Assembly (NCBI GenBank): GCA_963082975.1
Contig: OY720349.1
Coordinates: 47,597,962 to 47,661,961, forward strand
Direction: 5' to 3'
From: Labia minor
Lineage: Eukaryota; Arthropoda; Insecta; Dermaptera; Spongiphoridae
Length of the DNA: 64,000 bases
Shown here: positions 33,149 through 45,665 of the stretch, piece by piece
How positions within the stretch are numbered: position 1 is the first letter of the stretch
Layout of the letters: each line of letters opens with the position of its first letter
The notes under the pieces: generated by a model
What the model was told of the DNA's origin: nothing
What the model saw: the letters and a program-made list of their open reading frames with translations, nothing else
The model's database searches: none
Made by a program: the position numbers and the translations under genes

Positions 33149-33795
33149 ATAAGTTGACCTGTGGCCAGGTCCGAACCGACCGACGGTTTGAAGTAAATTA
33201 ATTTCCAGCTACACAGAAACAATTTCAAATAATATTAATATATCTATTAATGTAATAAAAACAGATATGGATACATAAATAATAAATATAAGCATTTTTA
33301 ATTTTATTTTATTTATAATATATATGCAAGACCAGGCTGTGACGTCATGAATGGTTGGATGACGTCATATAATTTTAAATCAAGAAAAAACTAATAAATA
33401 TGATTTTCCCGAGGATAAAACCAATACAAAGTGCATGATTCGTGGTGATATATAAAAAAATCTCCTCATGTGAAATTTGGTGTGAAAATAACCCTTCCAT
33501 TCCTATCCGGTTTCCGGATTTGCACCAAAAGTTGATCAATTCATCCCACTGATGCATTAAGTAAATATACCAAATTTCATCAAAATCGGTTGAGCCGTTC
33601 AGGGTGTACACTTCTATACGGACGGACGGACAGACAGACGGACAGACGGACGGACGGACTGACGGACGGTCAGACATCATGCTAAAAATACTTTTTTCTG
33701 TTAAGAAAATGCATGATTCGTGTAGATATGTAAAAATCTCAACATGTGAAATTTGGTGTGAAAACAATACCTCCCTTACTATCGTCGGTCGGTAC
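33149..33795 (+). repeat. family A repeat copy 4, full length
   Basis: Same ends and order as copy 3. The core at about 33620-33675 is a mix of GACG and GACA units with two substitutions. The segment between the first module and CCGGTTTCCGG is slightly shortened. No conserved ORF. Confidence 0.85.
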
Positions 33796-35399
33796 AAATG
33801 ATACGGGTAGACAAAAATAAAACAAGTAAAAATAATTTAATTAAATGTTAATACAAACACTTCTTGCTTATTTAATCAAATTTGATAATTTGTTGTTTAT
33901 AAGTTTATATATAAGTATATATGGTAAATATATTCTTATTTTTGAATTATACTTTCTTCTAATATACATGCTATACTATAATAATATAATGCAATGAAAT
34001 ATATATTTTCTTTTTATTCAAACTATTGATATTGTCGATCAGATTATGTATAAATATAGTATATTGTAACTAAAAATAACTCTTTAAAAATCATGTTTGA
34101 AAATAATTAATTGGAGACAATATCTTGTGTTGTTTCTCATTAATTAAATGAAAACACGAACCATAGAACATTCCGATGATAAGCGGGTGGCAAAATAAAA
34201 TATATAATCTGAATATATATAGTCTAACTGATATTTTTTTCTACTCAGGTTAAAACCTTTCAGAAAACCACCTTGTTTCTATTATATAATAACTACTAAG
34301 TGTCCCTTATTATAATTTTTCTCTTAATTTAAAATAAATGAATATTTTGAAACTGAAATAAAAATATATTTATATATATATATAACCAAAATCAATAATC
34401 AAATATTATGAATAACTATTAATTATTATGAATAACTATTAATTTCTTAAGAATGATTTTATTAAATTTATCTTCACCCCTAATCAAATCAAATCAAATA
34501 TTAATATAAATATTATTATGGAGTTACCGAACCTTGGTTCTTATATTTAAAAATATGATAATATCATTTAAAATAAATATCCTATTCGGTGTTTTATTCT
34601 ATCTCTATGAGGATTAACTAAACTCTTGGCAATGTACCATATTTTCTAACATTCTCAGCTTGAGTCCTTTCATCAATTCTAGTTTTCTTCTATTTTACTT
34701 CATCCCTTCCCCTCCAAATTTCATGAGTGTTTTCCAAATAGTTTCCGCGTAATACAACACACATTCTGTACTATTCATTTTTTAAAAACCTAAAATTCAT
34801 GAAAAAATCGATTAAAGGCTAATTCTAAAATATGTAATAATTGAATAATACCCAATTAAATTGAGACAAAATAAAAATATATATCATTAATAATATTCAA
34901 ATATAGATTTAAGTATTTTATGTATTTCTTTGAATAGAAATGCTTAATGTCTTGTTTTCACCTTCTTTAAGAGAGAAATTAATAGTTGTTCTGATATCTT
35001 AGAAATAATGAAGATAATTGAATTAATCAATTCGAAAATGAATCTGCCTAATTGAATTGTTAATAATAGGTGAGTTGTTGGTTGATCTGTTGAAACTCTA
35101 TCAAAGGAATTCTTAATTGGTTTGTATTCATTCGTTCTAGACAAAGATCCTTTTCTGTTCATTCTCACGCCAAAGGAAACACAGAATAATGCCGCCTGCT
35201 TGACAAATGAATCAAACTTACAAACTTTTCCAATATCCACCCGTGGAATCGTTGAAACCAAAATAATTATTATATTTATAATAGACATAGGAAAAGTAAA
35301 ATTTATTTGTATTTATTTATTCATTTATTTATTACTTAAAATAATCCTATCTATTTAAATGTATATTATAGATTTATATATATATATATTAATCTATAT
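33796..35399. other. AT-rich stretch without gene
   Basis: A 114-codon minus ORF (34944-35288) overlaps a plus ORF of 78 codons (35122-35358). The region is moderately less AT-rich (CATTCTCACGCCAAAGGAAA, CCACCCGTGGAATCG), but I recognise no domain and no clear splice sites. It could be decayed coding sequence. Confidence 0.4.
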
Positions 35400-35560
35400 A
35401 TTAATTAATTAATCTATATATATATTCACTTGTCACTGGACGCTCGAACAGTGCAGTCGCTTGATAACGATTGCAGAAGTAGCAATCGAAACGTTGTGTA
35501 TATGTTTGTATTTTTTGAATAAATTTACAATAACAAATATCAATATGTGGTTTAATTTAC
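35400..35560 (+). repeat. Penelope-like element terminal remnant with hammerhead-like hairpin
   Basis: CGATTGC-agaagta-GCAATCG (35468-35488) forms a perfect 7-bp stem. It is preceded by CTTGATAA and followed by AAACG, the order of a hammerhead ribozyme (CUGAUGA, stem II, GAAAC) but with two changes in the first core strand. GGACGCTCGAACAGTGCAGT lies upstream. Such sequences occur in terminal repeats of Penelope-like retroelements. No RT or GIY-YIG coding was seen nearby, so the element is only a stub. Confidence 0.4.
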
Positions 35561-35639
35561 AAAATTCCGTTATAAATCTATATATCTATCTATCTATTTA
35601 AATGTATTGTAATATATAAGCATAAAAATGAATTTTTTT

Positions 35640-36330
35640 ATATATAATGGTGCGGAAACCGAGAAAGTTATTTTTTGAACACATTTTGCTAAATTGGAGA
35701 ATAAAGGACATTTGGTCATGGAACATGTGGTCTGCACGTGTACAGAAACCCATCCATGTATCCAAGGTGGGGGAGGGAATGAAGAGTCCTCATTGTCGAT
35801 GAGCAAGAATGTTCGAATCAGTCTTGATCAAGAATTGGAGAAGGAGACACGAAATCCCTAGCAGGCGTGACATCCCGGCGAACCCCCTTTTTGAGGAATG
35901 CCGCTGCTCACGAGATGTTCCAGATAAATCCTCAGGACGACACTCAAGACTCAAGTTTACAAAGAATTCTCCATTCCTTCCTTTCACAATACACTAAGTG
36001 GTCGACCCTTGGTAATTAATAAAATTTGCAAATGCTAAATATAAATTACATCTCATTTAATTTATATTTATATTTCTAACGGTACCATTCAATTTCTTCA
36101 ATTTCATATTAATTTCATTGTTATCTATTGTTATCATAATAATTCTTCTATTTAAATAAAATAAATAATTTTAGTTTAATTTTATATATGCATTTTTAAT
36201 CTGAACCTATTCAATTTTATTCAATAACCAATTATTTATCTAAATTTAACCAGAGTACTACCAAATTAATTTAATCTAATTTTTAACCAATTTTTCTCAT
36301 AAAACACCTTACCTAAGTCATCCAATATAC
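35640..36330 (+). repeat. dispersed repeat family H, copy 1
   Basis: The stretch from ACACTAAGTGGTCGACCCTT (35992) through AACGGTACC and TTTTAGTTTAATTTTATAT to AATTTAACCAGAG(T) (about 36255) matches the minus strand of 50470-50790 in order. The more GC-rich 5' part (35700-35990: TATCCAAGGTGGGGGAGGGA, ATGAAGAGTCCTC) matches 50830-51060 weakly. ORFs on both strands in 35790-35997 share the same bases and are not conserved in the other copy. Confidence 0.6.
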
Positions 36331-36382
36331 GACAATATATTATAGATTTATATATATACAAGGTAAAACAAATATATATATA

Positions 36383-37101
36383 AGGTAAAACCGAAGGATA
36401 TGACGCACAATTTCGGTTTTTAGCAAAATCTTAAACGCTAATACCTATTATGACATGATTACTGGTATTAATTGTACCTAGGACTATTAGGTACTTATAG
36501 CATAAACTATAGCTGTATTCTTAAAATAAAGACTAATAAAATTTACAAAATAAAAAAGTCATCTTTTATTAGGAATAGGGCTATTGCTAAGCCGGTGTGA
36601 ATTAAATATAAAACAAAAATAAAAACCCATGAAGTTGAAATGTTTAAATAATTAATTATGTAAGTTTTAAGAATTAAAAAATCCACATTACTTAAATAAT
36701 ATATTTACACTAGTCTCTCTCTCTCTCTGTAACTATGTATATATTCCTCGTCTTACTAAATTGTTTGGGGGTTCATTTTTTCAATGTTAAGTTAAGGTAA
36801 AACGCTCGTAAATCTCTCGTACACAAAATGTGTTATATCACTCTATCAACACAATTTTAGATAAAGATTTGAAAATAAAAAACAATGAAGAATATGTGAA
36901 TAAACAAGTCTTAATATTAATTTTAAATAATCTGCAAAAACGTAGAATAAACTATACTTACAAAAATTGCAAAAGAAAACAAATTACGAGCCTTTGAAAT
37001 ATATATGATGAAATTTCGCTTGATCTTCAAGATAAAATAAATCTTCCTTTCATGACTTTTAGCTTATACGCCTATCCGCGTCATATCTCTCGGTTTTACC
37101 T
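36383..37101. mobile_element. 719-bp TIR element, AGGTAAAACCGA type
   Basis: Ends AGGTAAAACCGAAGGATATG-ACGC and (rc) AGGTAAAACCGAGAGATATG-ACGC, 24-bp inverted repeats with two mismatches. TATA lies on both sides, so the duplication is TA or TATA. The AT-rich interior has no ORF above 40 codons. A diverged relative fills 54800-55730. The ends are suggestive of Tc1/mariner-like MITEs, unproven. Confidence 0.8.
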
Positions 37102-38377
37102 TATACAGGTATACTCTTATGTTTTTCCACGTGTTACGCTATATTTATATGTTTTTGAATATTAAAGAAATTATATATATATATAATAATAATCACATAA
37201 AAAAATTACATAATTCCAAAGGAATCCATGAGATTAGTAAATTTAAGGTTTTAATGTTAGATTGTATCAAAAACATGTTTAAATTACGTCCTAAGGATAA
37301 TTAATTGTTTAATTTTATATATTAAGAAATATCTTACACAATAAAGAATTATAAAAAGAGAATTAGGCTTTAATTAAAAAACTTATTAAATAAAAAAAAA
37401 TTTATTAACAATTATCTTTCTAAAAGAATGACAACCCCATAATATTCAATGTATTATTATTTATGTAAAAATGCTTTTAAAATTGCTATTTTATTTATTT
37501 ATTTAATTACAATTATTATTATTAATTCTTAATGGTTAATGTTTTAAATTTCTCAAAGAGAGTAACGGAATATTGTATTTTCTTTAGAATATTTAGTTCT
37601 AAAACTTTTTATTTTATATAATAAACTCTCTCAATTAAAGGAGTGTTTGAATGGTATAAATTCTTTACTCTCTTCAAAATAGAACTTGTTGATTAGAAAA
37701 TTTGAACACAGAGACCCACAATTCGCAAGTCTGCATAATCATCGTTATAATATATGTGTTATAATTTCTAACAAAGCAAATAATGTTATACAATGACAAA
37801 TACATGTAAACAAAAGTTTACATTGGAGGTGAAACAATAAGGTAGCTTAATGTAAATAAGCATTATTTAGTTGTTTACTTTCAACTTCAATTTCATCTTA
37901 ACACTGGTATAATATTTATTAAAATGTTATATTATAAATATTAATAATTATATATTTATTGTAAAAAATTAATTAATAAAATAAATTATGAATGCTTAAT
38001 AAATAATAATGAATTAATTATGTGAACTGGTAATCTATTAAAAAATTGTGAAAAAATTGTAATATAAAGGAAATAAATTGTTGAAAGAGCGATGTAAATG
38101 AAAGTTGTAATTCATAAAGCTGTTGATACAAACCGATTAAGAATAATTCTATTCTATTGAGCATTAATTTGAGTTAAATTATTACCCGAGTTATTTGGTC
38201 GGTGATGATGAAATGCTGATTTGGCCTATATTGAAAATTGTGAGTTTACTTAGTGAAATTTTGTTTGTTCAAAATGACAGTATTGATCAATCAGATCTCG
38301 TAGTTCAAGACTTGTAAAGTTTAAATCATCCATCTATGCATATCTTTCTAAATTAATTATACATATCAATGATATAT
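37102..38377. other. AT-rich stretch without gene
   Basis: Nothing recognised. Confidence 0.6.
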
Positions 38378-38700
38378 ATAAAGGTTTTTGTCTGCACATT
38401 GTTCAGAATTTAAAAATTTTTTGCATATCTTTGCGTTTCATGACCTCTAGAATCCAAAAATGACTTTAGAATTTTTAATGTCTGTCTGTCCGGAAAATAA
38501 GGATGTTATAGACTCAAAATTGGGTGAACCGATTTCTATGAAATTACATCACAATATTCTTATATACCTCTATAGTGACATAGGCTATAAATTTTATTAA
38601 TATCTAATCAATAACCGCAGAAATTATTTTTTTAAAGTTTATATAATTCTCCGCGTTGTTCATTCAGGAGCCTTGCGGAATCATTTTCACAATGCATATA
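38378..38700 (-). repeat. family B repeat copy 4, diverged
   Basis: Minus-strand copy of the 3' half. It begins at the rc of the 3' end and includes the CTCAAAATTGGGTGAACCGA segment on the plus strand. The tetranucleotide tract is only three units (38480-38491). Several substitutions mark it as older than the copies at 1 and 22.7 kb. Confidence 0.75.
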
Positions 38701-38974
38701 TATTAATTATTATAAAAATTCCCAAACAAAGAATTAATATAATATTTAATAAATGAACTTAATAATAAAAAAACAAATAAATCAATTAATTTAAATTAAT
38801 ACTATAATGAATGTATATATTGTTAGTTTATCTATAGTTTTATAACTTTAATTATGTTAATTTTATTTTTATAAATTGTCTCAAATCTCTCTACCTTTAG
38901 ATTTTCTCAAATTTCATTATAATTAAAAATATTCAATAAAAATCAAGCAATTAAAATAAAATATCAAATTTAAA

Positions 38975-39300
38975 TTGAGATTGCAATCGGGAAACGCCTG
39001 TTATCATGCAGTAAAAAGGCTTATATCATCAAAATTATTGTCAAAGGGGATACAAATTAATTAATTAATTAACGTCCGCTTGGAAGACCAAGGACTTGTA
39101 GGAGATGGGACAGGAAAGGAGTTGGATGGATGTTGCTCAGTATACGGACGGGACACTTGGAGAAATGTGGTTGTTGCGGCCAAGAACTTTCGAGTACCAT
39201 TGAGCCACATAGATCGATATAACATATACAATAATAATATATATAATTCATTTACTGATTAAATTAAAATATATTTTAAATAAGAACACAAAAAGAAATG
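38975..39300 (+). pseudogene. non-LTR RT 3' fragment
   Basis: Short matches in plus orientation to the minus-strand fragments at 21.0 and 41.2 kb: GATTGCAATCGGGAAACGCC (rc of the QSGNACY region), then, across a deletion, GTCCGCTTGGAAGACCAAGG and GGACACTTGGAGAAATGTGG up to GTTCTTATTTAAAATATATT-type 3' sequence. The CTAG hairpin end is missing, and the copy stops near 39300. Confidence 0.7.
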
Positions 39301-40962
39301 AATGTAGCAAATAAATAAATTCACTTTATTTAATCTATATACTATAATTTGATTATTAAGATTAAACAAGATTTTTACATTTAGTTATTAATCTTCTTAA
39401 TAGAATATTTAATTAAATTAAATTTTTATTTTTATAGAAATATTTTATAGTCGACAAATTTTAAAAGAAATCTAAGAATATATTTAATGGATATGTAAAT
39501 TTTATAACAATTTTATTATTAATTCTAACTTTTCAAAATATTAATATTCTAGTATTACATATTAGGTTCTTATTTCATTTGTTTTTTTATTTTTTTTGAT
39601 TTGCACTTAAGGCATTTTAATATACAAAAATTTAATTTAGTTAATATTACATATGTGATATCTAAACACATTGTAATTTACAAGATTCAATGTATATACA
39701 TTTTATGACTACCTAGAGAGATAATAGAGTATTGTTTTATTCTAGTGGTTTACATTCATTGGATTAACGCAATTAAGTCAAAAGCGTAACTCTGTCGAGG
39801 AAATTATTTATTCAAGATCTGAATTGCTATTATTTTATCATTCTAAAATGTTATTATCATTGATTTTTTGATTGTTTATATTTATATTAACATTATCTTT
39901 AAAAATCAAAATTAAAAAAAAGCAAAGATTTAAAATATAATAATTTTTTTTCTTAAATCTTTATTTATTTTTATATTTTTAGAAATATATTTTAATAAAT
40001 TCATGCCCCTATAATAAGTTTTTTCAAATAATAAATGGTATATTATTAATTCATAAATGGCCAATCATTATTTAAAAAAATATTATTAAATATTATAAAA
40101 TCGTTAGGATACCACATATATTATGATTAAAATAATTTTCAAATGGAATTTAATTTTGTTTCTAAATGATAAACTATGTAAAATTATTTCCAATAATTTT
40201 CAATAATGATTTAATTATCCTATAATTAATCTTTAAGTATAAAGGATCTAATTTTATGTGCTGGTTTAAGGAAACTAGTAAAATACAATTGTTAAATTGT
40301 TTATAGCAGTTCTAAACAAGCTACACAACTGGAGTTGACCTTAACATTCAATTACTTATCGACTTAATAACATATAGAATATTAATATTAATTTATATTA
40401 ATTTCAAGAAAATAAAATAAATTTAAATATTAATAAAAATATATAGACCAATTTTGGTGAATTCCATTTAAGCCGGTTTGAAATTATTATCCTAAAGTTT
40501 TCTAGCACAATATGGTAGGTATATGTAGGTATAAATAATTTTTCAGTTTAGAATTAAAACATACTTATATGCTTTATCAATTTTTAACTATATTCCTTGT
40601 TATTTTTCATTATTTATTTAAATGGATAAGATCCAAAAATATACAAGAAATAAACAAGATTAAAGAAGATAAATGTAGTTGGAATTGTATAGGCGGGAAT
40701 CAATTGTGTTTGTGATCAAATGGTTTTGAGAGACCACACTTAAAAAAAACATCAATCCTTTATCGTGGTCTAAAAGGCGGTAGAGCATCTGTAAAGAAGA
40801 TTCTATTTGCAAGCAAAATACCAATCAAATATCAATATATTTTTATTAAACTAACTAATTCTTTTTACAGATTTCATTATTGGTATACTAATAATAATAA
40901 GTAAAAAATTGTTGTTCTTCTTATCTCTGTCATAATATTCTTATATTTTCATTATAATTACT
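39301..40962. other. AT-rich stretch without gene
   Basis: Nothing recognised on either strand. Confidence 0.6.
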
Positions 40963-40963
40963 A

Positions 40964-41842
40964 GCTGCACAGCTCCGCCCCCTGTACCCCCGATTGGTAC
41001 ATAGTATTTGGTTGAAAGTAATAAAAGGTTTTCATCCATTTTGTTTCAATCAGTATATAACATAAAACATTCATTTCTTTTTGTGTTCAAATTTAAAATA
41101 TATTTTAATTTAATCAGTAAATTAATTATATATATTATTATTGTATATGTTATATCTATCTATCTATGTGGCTCAAAGATACTCGAAAGTTCTTGGCCGC
41201 AACAACCACATTTCTCCAAGTGTCCCTATCCCGAGCCCCTGTTCCATCTCTATTACGTCCCTTCCTAAGCGTCCTTGGTCTTCCAAGCGGACGTTTTCCA
41301 ATCGGTCTCCCCACCAATATCTTTTTCCTCTCCCATTCTAGTCACGTATCCCGCATATCGCAGCCTTCTCGCTTATATAACCCTGGAGATGCATAGAGGT
41401 TATGCAATTCCTCATTATGCAATCTCCACCATTCCCTGGTGTCATCATCTTTCTTTGGCTCATAAATGCTGGGAAGAATCCTATTATCAAATACTTTAAA
41501 TCTACTCTCGTCACTTAAGGTAATAGTTCATGCCTCACACCCATATAATACAACCGGTAAAATAATTATTTTATATATTTTAATTTTGATTCTCTTTGAT
41601 AATAATTTTGATGAGATAAGCCTTTTTGCTGCATGATAACAGGCGTTTCCCGATTGCAACCTCAATTTAAATTCTTCTCTAATATAATTATCCTTCGTGA
41701 TTACATTCAATTTTTCTACATATTTAAATTCTACATTTTGTATATTAAGATTTTGTGTATGTTAATACTGTTCCTCTTTGTTACTAAATATTTTCTCTTA
41801 TCAGTATTAATTTCAAACCCCATCTCTTTTCCTTTCTTTTAA
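40964..41842 (-). pseudogene. non-LTR RT 3' fragment with shortened CTAG end
   Basis: Minus-strand frames give NVITKDNYIREEFKLRLQSG with NACYHAAKRLISSKLLSKR, then KIIILPVVLYGCEA. This is the connection and thumb region of an endonuclease-RT element, followed by degenerate C-terminal sequence. The 3' UTR ends at ACTAGCTGCACAGCTCCGCC (plus strand, 40963-40982): same terminus as 20822 but with the GAGCGCC hairpin deleted. The palm region is absent. Confidence 0.8.
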
Positions 41843-42307
41843 ATTTTTATACATACATTGATATAAGTATATTTCAGTGAAAAATAATAAAAGATTAATT
41901 ACTTAGCTCTTAAACTATCAATTTTATTGCATGATAAAAAAACTTGTCAGTTATATAGAGAAATTTGTAGAAAAATAGCTATATTCTTTAAAATAAATTT
42001 TGTTTATATAAAAAGCTCGTTTATATTTTATTGATCTTTTATATATATATATATATATATATTATTTAAATAAGTATTAGGGTAAATGTACCAGTAGTTG
42101 ACACTTGTACATTTAATAACGATTAATAACACTTATATCGGTCTAAACATTTCTATATGCTCGCTATATGAAAGTAATTTTTTCTCTATTGAAAATGTGT
42201 AAATATAATATTCTTAATAAACGGCACAAAAATTACTTTTTAAAGAATCGAACAAATGAATATTTTAATATTTTGTTCTTCGAATGCTTAACGAGGCAAA
42301 TCACTAA

Positions 42308-42700
42308 TTTTTACCGACCGACGATAGTAAGGGAGGTATTGTTTTCACACCAAATTTCACTTCTGGAGATTTTTACATATCTCCACGAATCATGCATTTT
42401 CTTAACAGAAAAAAGTATTTTTAGCATGATGTCTGTCCGTCCGTCCGTCCGTATAGATGTGTACAGCCTGAACGGCTCAACGGATTTTGATGAAATTTGG
42501 TATATTTACTTAATGCATCAGTGGGATGAATTGATCAACTTTTGGTGCAAATCCGGAAACCGGAAGTGGTAGTATTAGCGATCGACGATAGGAAGGTAAG
42601 GGTTATTTTCGCACCAAATTTCACATAAGGAGATTTTTTACATATCATCACGAATCATTCACTTTGTATTGGTTTTATACTTATCTTTATTGTTTTTTAG
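42308..42700 (-). repeat. family A repeat copy 5, 5'-truncated
   Basis: Minus-strand copy covering the 3' half (modules and a short (GTCC)n core at about 42430-42450). It is lost after the GGTTTTATAC segment at about 42680. It faces copy 6 in inverted orientation, giving an arm of almost 400 bases. Confidence 0.8.
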
Positions 42701-42810
42701 TATTGATATCAATATTAAATATTATTAATTTAATGTCCATATTACCTAATTTTAAGGGTATCAACTGATACTTTAATGTTAAAAAAAATATAAAAAATAA
42801 AAGGAATATA

Positions 42811-43455
42811 AATAAGTTGACCTGTGGCCAGGTCCGAACCGACCGACGGTTTGAAATAAATTAATTTCCAGCTACAGAAACAATTTCAAATAATTTTCAT
42901 ATATCTATTAATGTAATAAAAAACAGATATGGATACATAAATAATAAATATAAACATTTTTAATTTTATTTTATTTATAATATATTATATATGCAAGACC
43001 AGGCTGTGACGTCATGCATGGCTGGATGACGTCATATAATTTTAAATCAAGAAAAAACTAATAAATATGATTTTTTTCGAGGTTAAAACCAGTACAAAAT
43101 GCATGATTCGTGGTGATATATAAAAAAATCTCCTTTGGTGTGAAAATAACCCTTTCCTTCCTATCGTCGATCGCTAATACTACCACTTCCGGTTTCCGGA
43201 ATTGCACCAAAAGTTGTTCAATTCATCCCACTGATGCATTAAGTAAATATACTAAATTTCATCAAAATCCGTTGAGCCGTTCAGGCTGTACACATCTATA
43301 CGGACGGACGGACGGACGGACAGACGGACAGACATCATGCTAAAAATACTTTTTTCTGATTAGAAAATGCATGATTCGTGGAGATATGTAAAAATCTCCA
43401 CATGTGAAATTTGGTGTGAAAACAATACCTCCCTTACTATCGTCGGTCGGTAAAA
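42811..43455 (+). repeat. family A repeat copy 6, full length
   Basis: 5' end AATAAGTTGACCTGTGGCCA, core at about 43303-43334 (five GACG units, then GACA), 3' end CGTCGGTCGGTAAAAA. With copy 5 it forms an inverted pair nested in the TIR element 42079-43602. One module has lost the CATGTGAAATT stretch near 43133. Confidence 0.85.
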
Positions 43456-43602
43456 ATAGAATTGGTTTGCAGATAAATTCTACAATATTAACCAATAAAT
43501 TATATCACCCACAACTCAAATTGATATCTGATAAAAAATAGAAGATATCAAATTTTTCTCATAAAGTTGTCCTTATAGTATCAACTACTGGTACATTCGC
43601 CT

Positions 43603-44699
43603 TAATTCTCTAGACTTTGAGGGAAACTCCAATTTAATTTAATGGAAAATTTATAGTGGTCTGATAATTTTAATTGAATATTTAATTTAATTTCTATTTA
43701 CTTGATTGTTTGAAATTTCAAAATTAACATTATATATATATATATATATATATTAATCCTAATTATAAATCAAATGCATTATAATCATATTTTAATATTT
43801 TATGTAGTATTGTATTCTTTGATATAATCATTACATAAATAACTTTAATAATCATATTAATTTTATTTAAGAAGGAAATACCATTTAACCTTGCGACCAA
43901 CTATGAAACTTTCTTTGAATTCATATCATAATGAATTGTAATCAAATTTCAATGTTATATGCATCAATAAAAATAAACTATACCAACTACTCGTATATAG
44001 ATTAGGTAATATTTTAAAACTACTTATATATTTATAAAAATATATTAACTTTTGTCTAAAGTTTTGATTAAGCATTTCAGAATGACATATGGGAAGAAGA
44101 AATTATGATAAATATGTTAAAGTTTAATGCAAGTGCTGAAATAAACTTTCGACCGAAGTACTTCTGAACTATTTGAATGTTAATCTAACTTAAAAGATAA
44201 GGTGTTAAAACCAAGGTAAACTATATCTAAGTTCGGTGAATATTAGAATAAGACAAGGGTTCAATAATAAATCCCTTAGCAAATGATGAATAGAAGAATC
44301 ATTCATTTAATGAAAAGCCACACCTTATTCCTTAGAAATAAGGGAGAAGCCAGTTCTTCTTTCAAAATTAATCCATACAGATGAAATGTGACTAGATGAC
44401 AAGTGAATTTAGGTGATAAATGAAGATAAATGAGACCAACAAACATCGTAAAATAACATGTTGAAAACTATCCTTTAGTTAATTGACTTTAAATGAGATA
44501 TTAAAAAAATATGTAACTTTTTATAAATTTAAAGCTATTTCAAAGAATTTGAATTAAAACCAGTTATATACATATATGTGGTAGCCCCTATACTTTTCAA
44601 TCGATATATTCAGTAGTTGGAATATATTTGAATCCATTGGTTATCCTCTTTTTAAACATACATATCTAAAAAAAATGTTATAAGCAGTAAAATAGTCAA
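43603..44699. other. AT-rich stretch without gene
   Basis: (TA)n at 43732; otherwise nothing recognised. Confidence 0.6.
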
Positions 44700-44905
44700 A
44701 TATTTTTAAAAAAGTTTATTATTATGATCGGTTTTACCATTTGACCGGAATTTTTTTCACAAAATTTCACACATTCACGTCATTGGAAAAAACACTTTTT
44801 TGGAATCAGGTTGACTTGAAATGTGGAGATCTGTGAAAAAACGCATTCTGGAAATGAATCGTCATTATAGTACTTTACTCTCGAAAAACTTTCTGGTTGA
44901 AAAAT
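44700..44905. other. unclassified moderately GC segment
   Basis: GATCGGTTTTACCATTTGAC, AAATTTCACACATTCACGTC and TCGTCATTATAGTACTTTAC stand out from AT-rich flanks. It resembles family A or C modules only faintly (AAATTTCACA). No ORF, no termini found. Confidence 0.2.
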
Positions 44906-45189
44906 AAAAATTATTTATTCAGATATTTAATAAAATGGTGCAAGCATCTTATGAATTTCTTTTATACAACGAAAAGAATATCATGATTATCGTGATCATC
45001 ACCAATGATATTGAGTGATCGAAATGTTATTAGTAAATTGTTGATTAGTGAAGATATATGTATATAAAAATAGGCTGTAAAAAAAACCTAAAAATTTGTA
45101 TAAAAATAAGATTTAGTCGTTTTATATATATATATATACAATATATAAAAGTTTTAATATAAAAATATAATATCATTTTATTCAAAATG

Positions 45190-45665
45190 TGAAGTGACAC
45201 GCTTCGCCGATCTTTTGGGCAATAAACGGATTTCGAGAATTATTTTCTAGTTAGCGACCCTTTTTGAAAACAAGTAAAGCCCCACATCTATTATACATAT
45301 TTTTAAGGTGTGATAAATCCTGTTTTAAAGTATTATACATATATAAAAATTATGAGAATATATTTAGTTTGGTTATACACATATATTATTATATTTCTGT
45401 TGGTACACAGGTGAATATAATGAGCTTTAAGCACGTAGTGGTTCTTCCGGAAAGGGCGACTTTGCGTCTACCCCTAAAAAAAATCTATTTATCTATATAT
45501 CTATATATCTGTGTGTCTGTCGTCAAAAATTTTCGATTTTTTAAATTTTAATTTTGGATTCGAGTAGAGCTTAAAAAAGTGTAAATGTAAAGTGGTCTTG
45601 GTTTTTTAAAATTCGGTTGGGAACATTTTCAAATCAGCGGTCAAAGTTCAAAATTTCCCATATAT
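45190..45665 (+). repeat. possible C/F-like repeat remnant
   Basis: CTGTGTGTCTGTCGTCAAAA followed by ATTTTCGATTTTTTAAATTT (45510-45545) recalls the GTCTGTGTG core and CAAAAATTTTCGA segment of families C/F. GACACGCTTCGCCGATCTTT (45196) and GGAAAGGGCGACTTTGCGTC (45450) are GC-richer pieces upstream. The ends are not identifiable. The ORF at 45264-45551 runs across unrelated segments and is not credible as a gene. Confidence 0.3.

Larger units (their letters stand above)
42079..43602. mobile_element. TIR element of the GTACCAGTAGTTGAC type, copy 2
   Basis: Left end AGGGTAAATGTACCAGTAGT-TGACAC and right end (rc) AAGGCGAATGTACCAGTAGT-TGATAC. The interior holds the inverted pair of family A copies 5 and 6. 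What remains of its own sequence is short AT-rich stretches at 42120-42307 and 43456-43570. No transposase seen. Confidence 0.65.

Noticed and set aside
33375..33797. 140-codon minus-strand ORF with repeated PSVRPSV
   Set aside because: It reads through the GACG/GACA core of family A. Equivalent frames in other copies are broken or different, so it is a by-product of the repeat.
34944..35288. 114-codon minus ORF as a gene
   Set aside because: Somewhat better composition than the surroundings, but no domain, no splice sites and an overlapping opposite ORF. Left as an uncertain region.
42168..42572. 134-codon plus-strand ORF
   Set aside because: Mostly family A copy 5 read in reverse. The shared segment with the ORF at 33375 reflects the repeat, not selection on a protein.
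45264..45551. 95-codon ORF
   Set aside because: Spans a C/F-like core and AT-rich DNA, with no domain or splice context.
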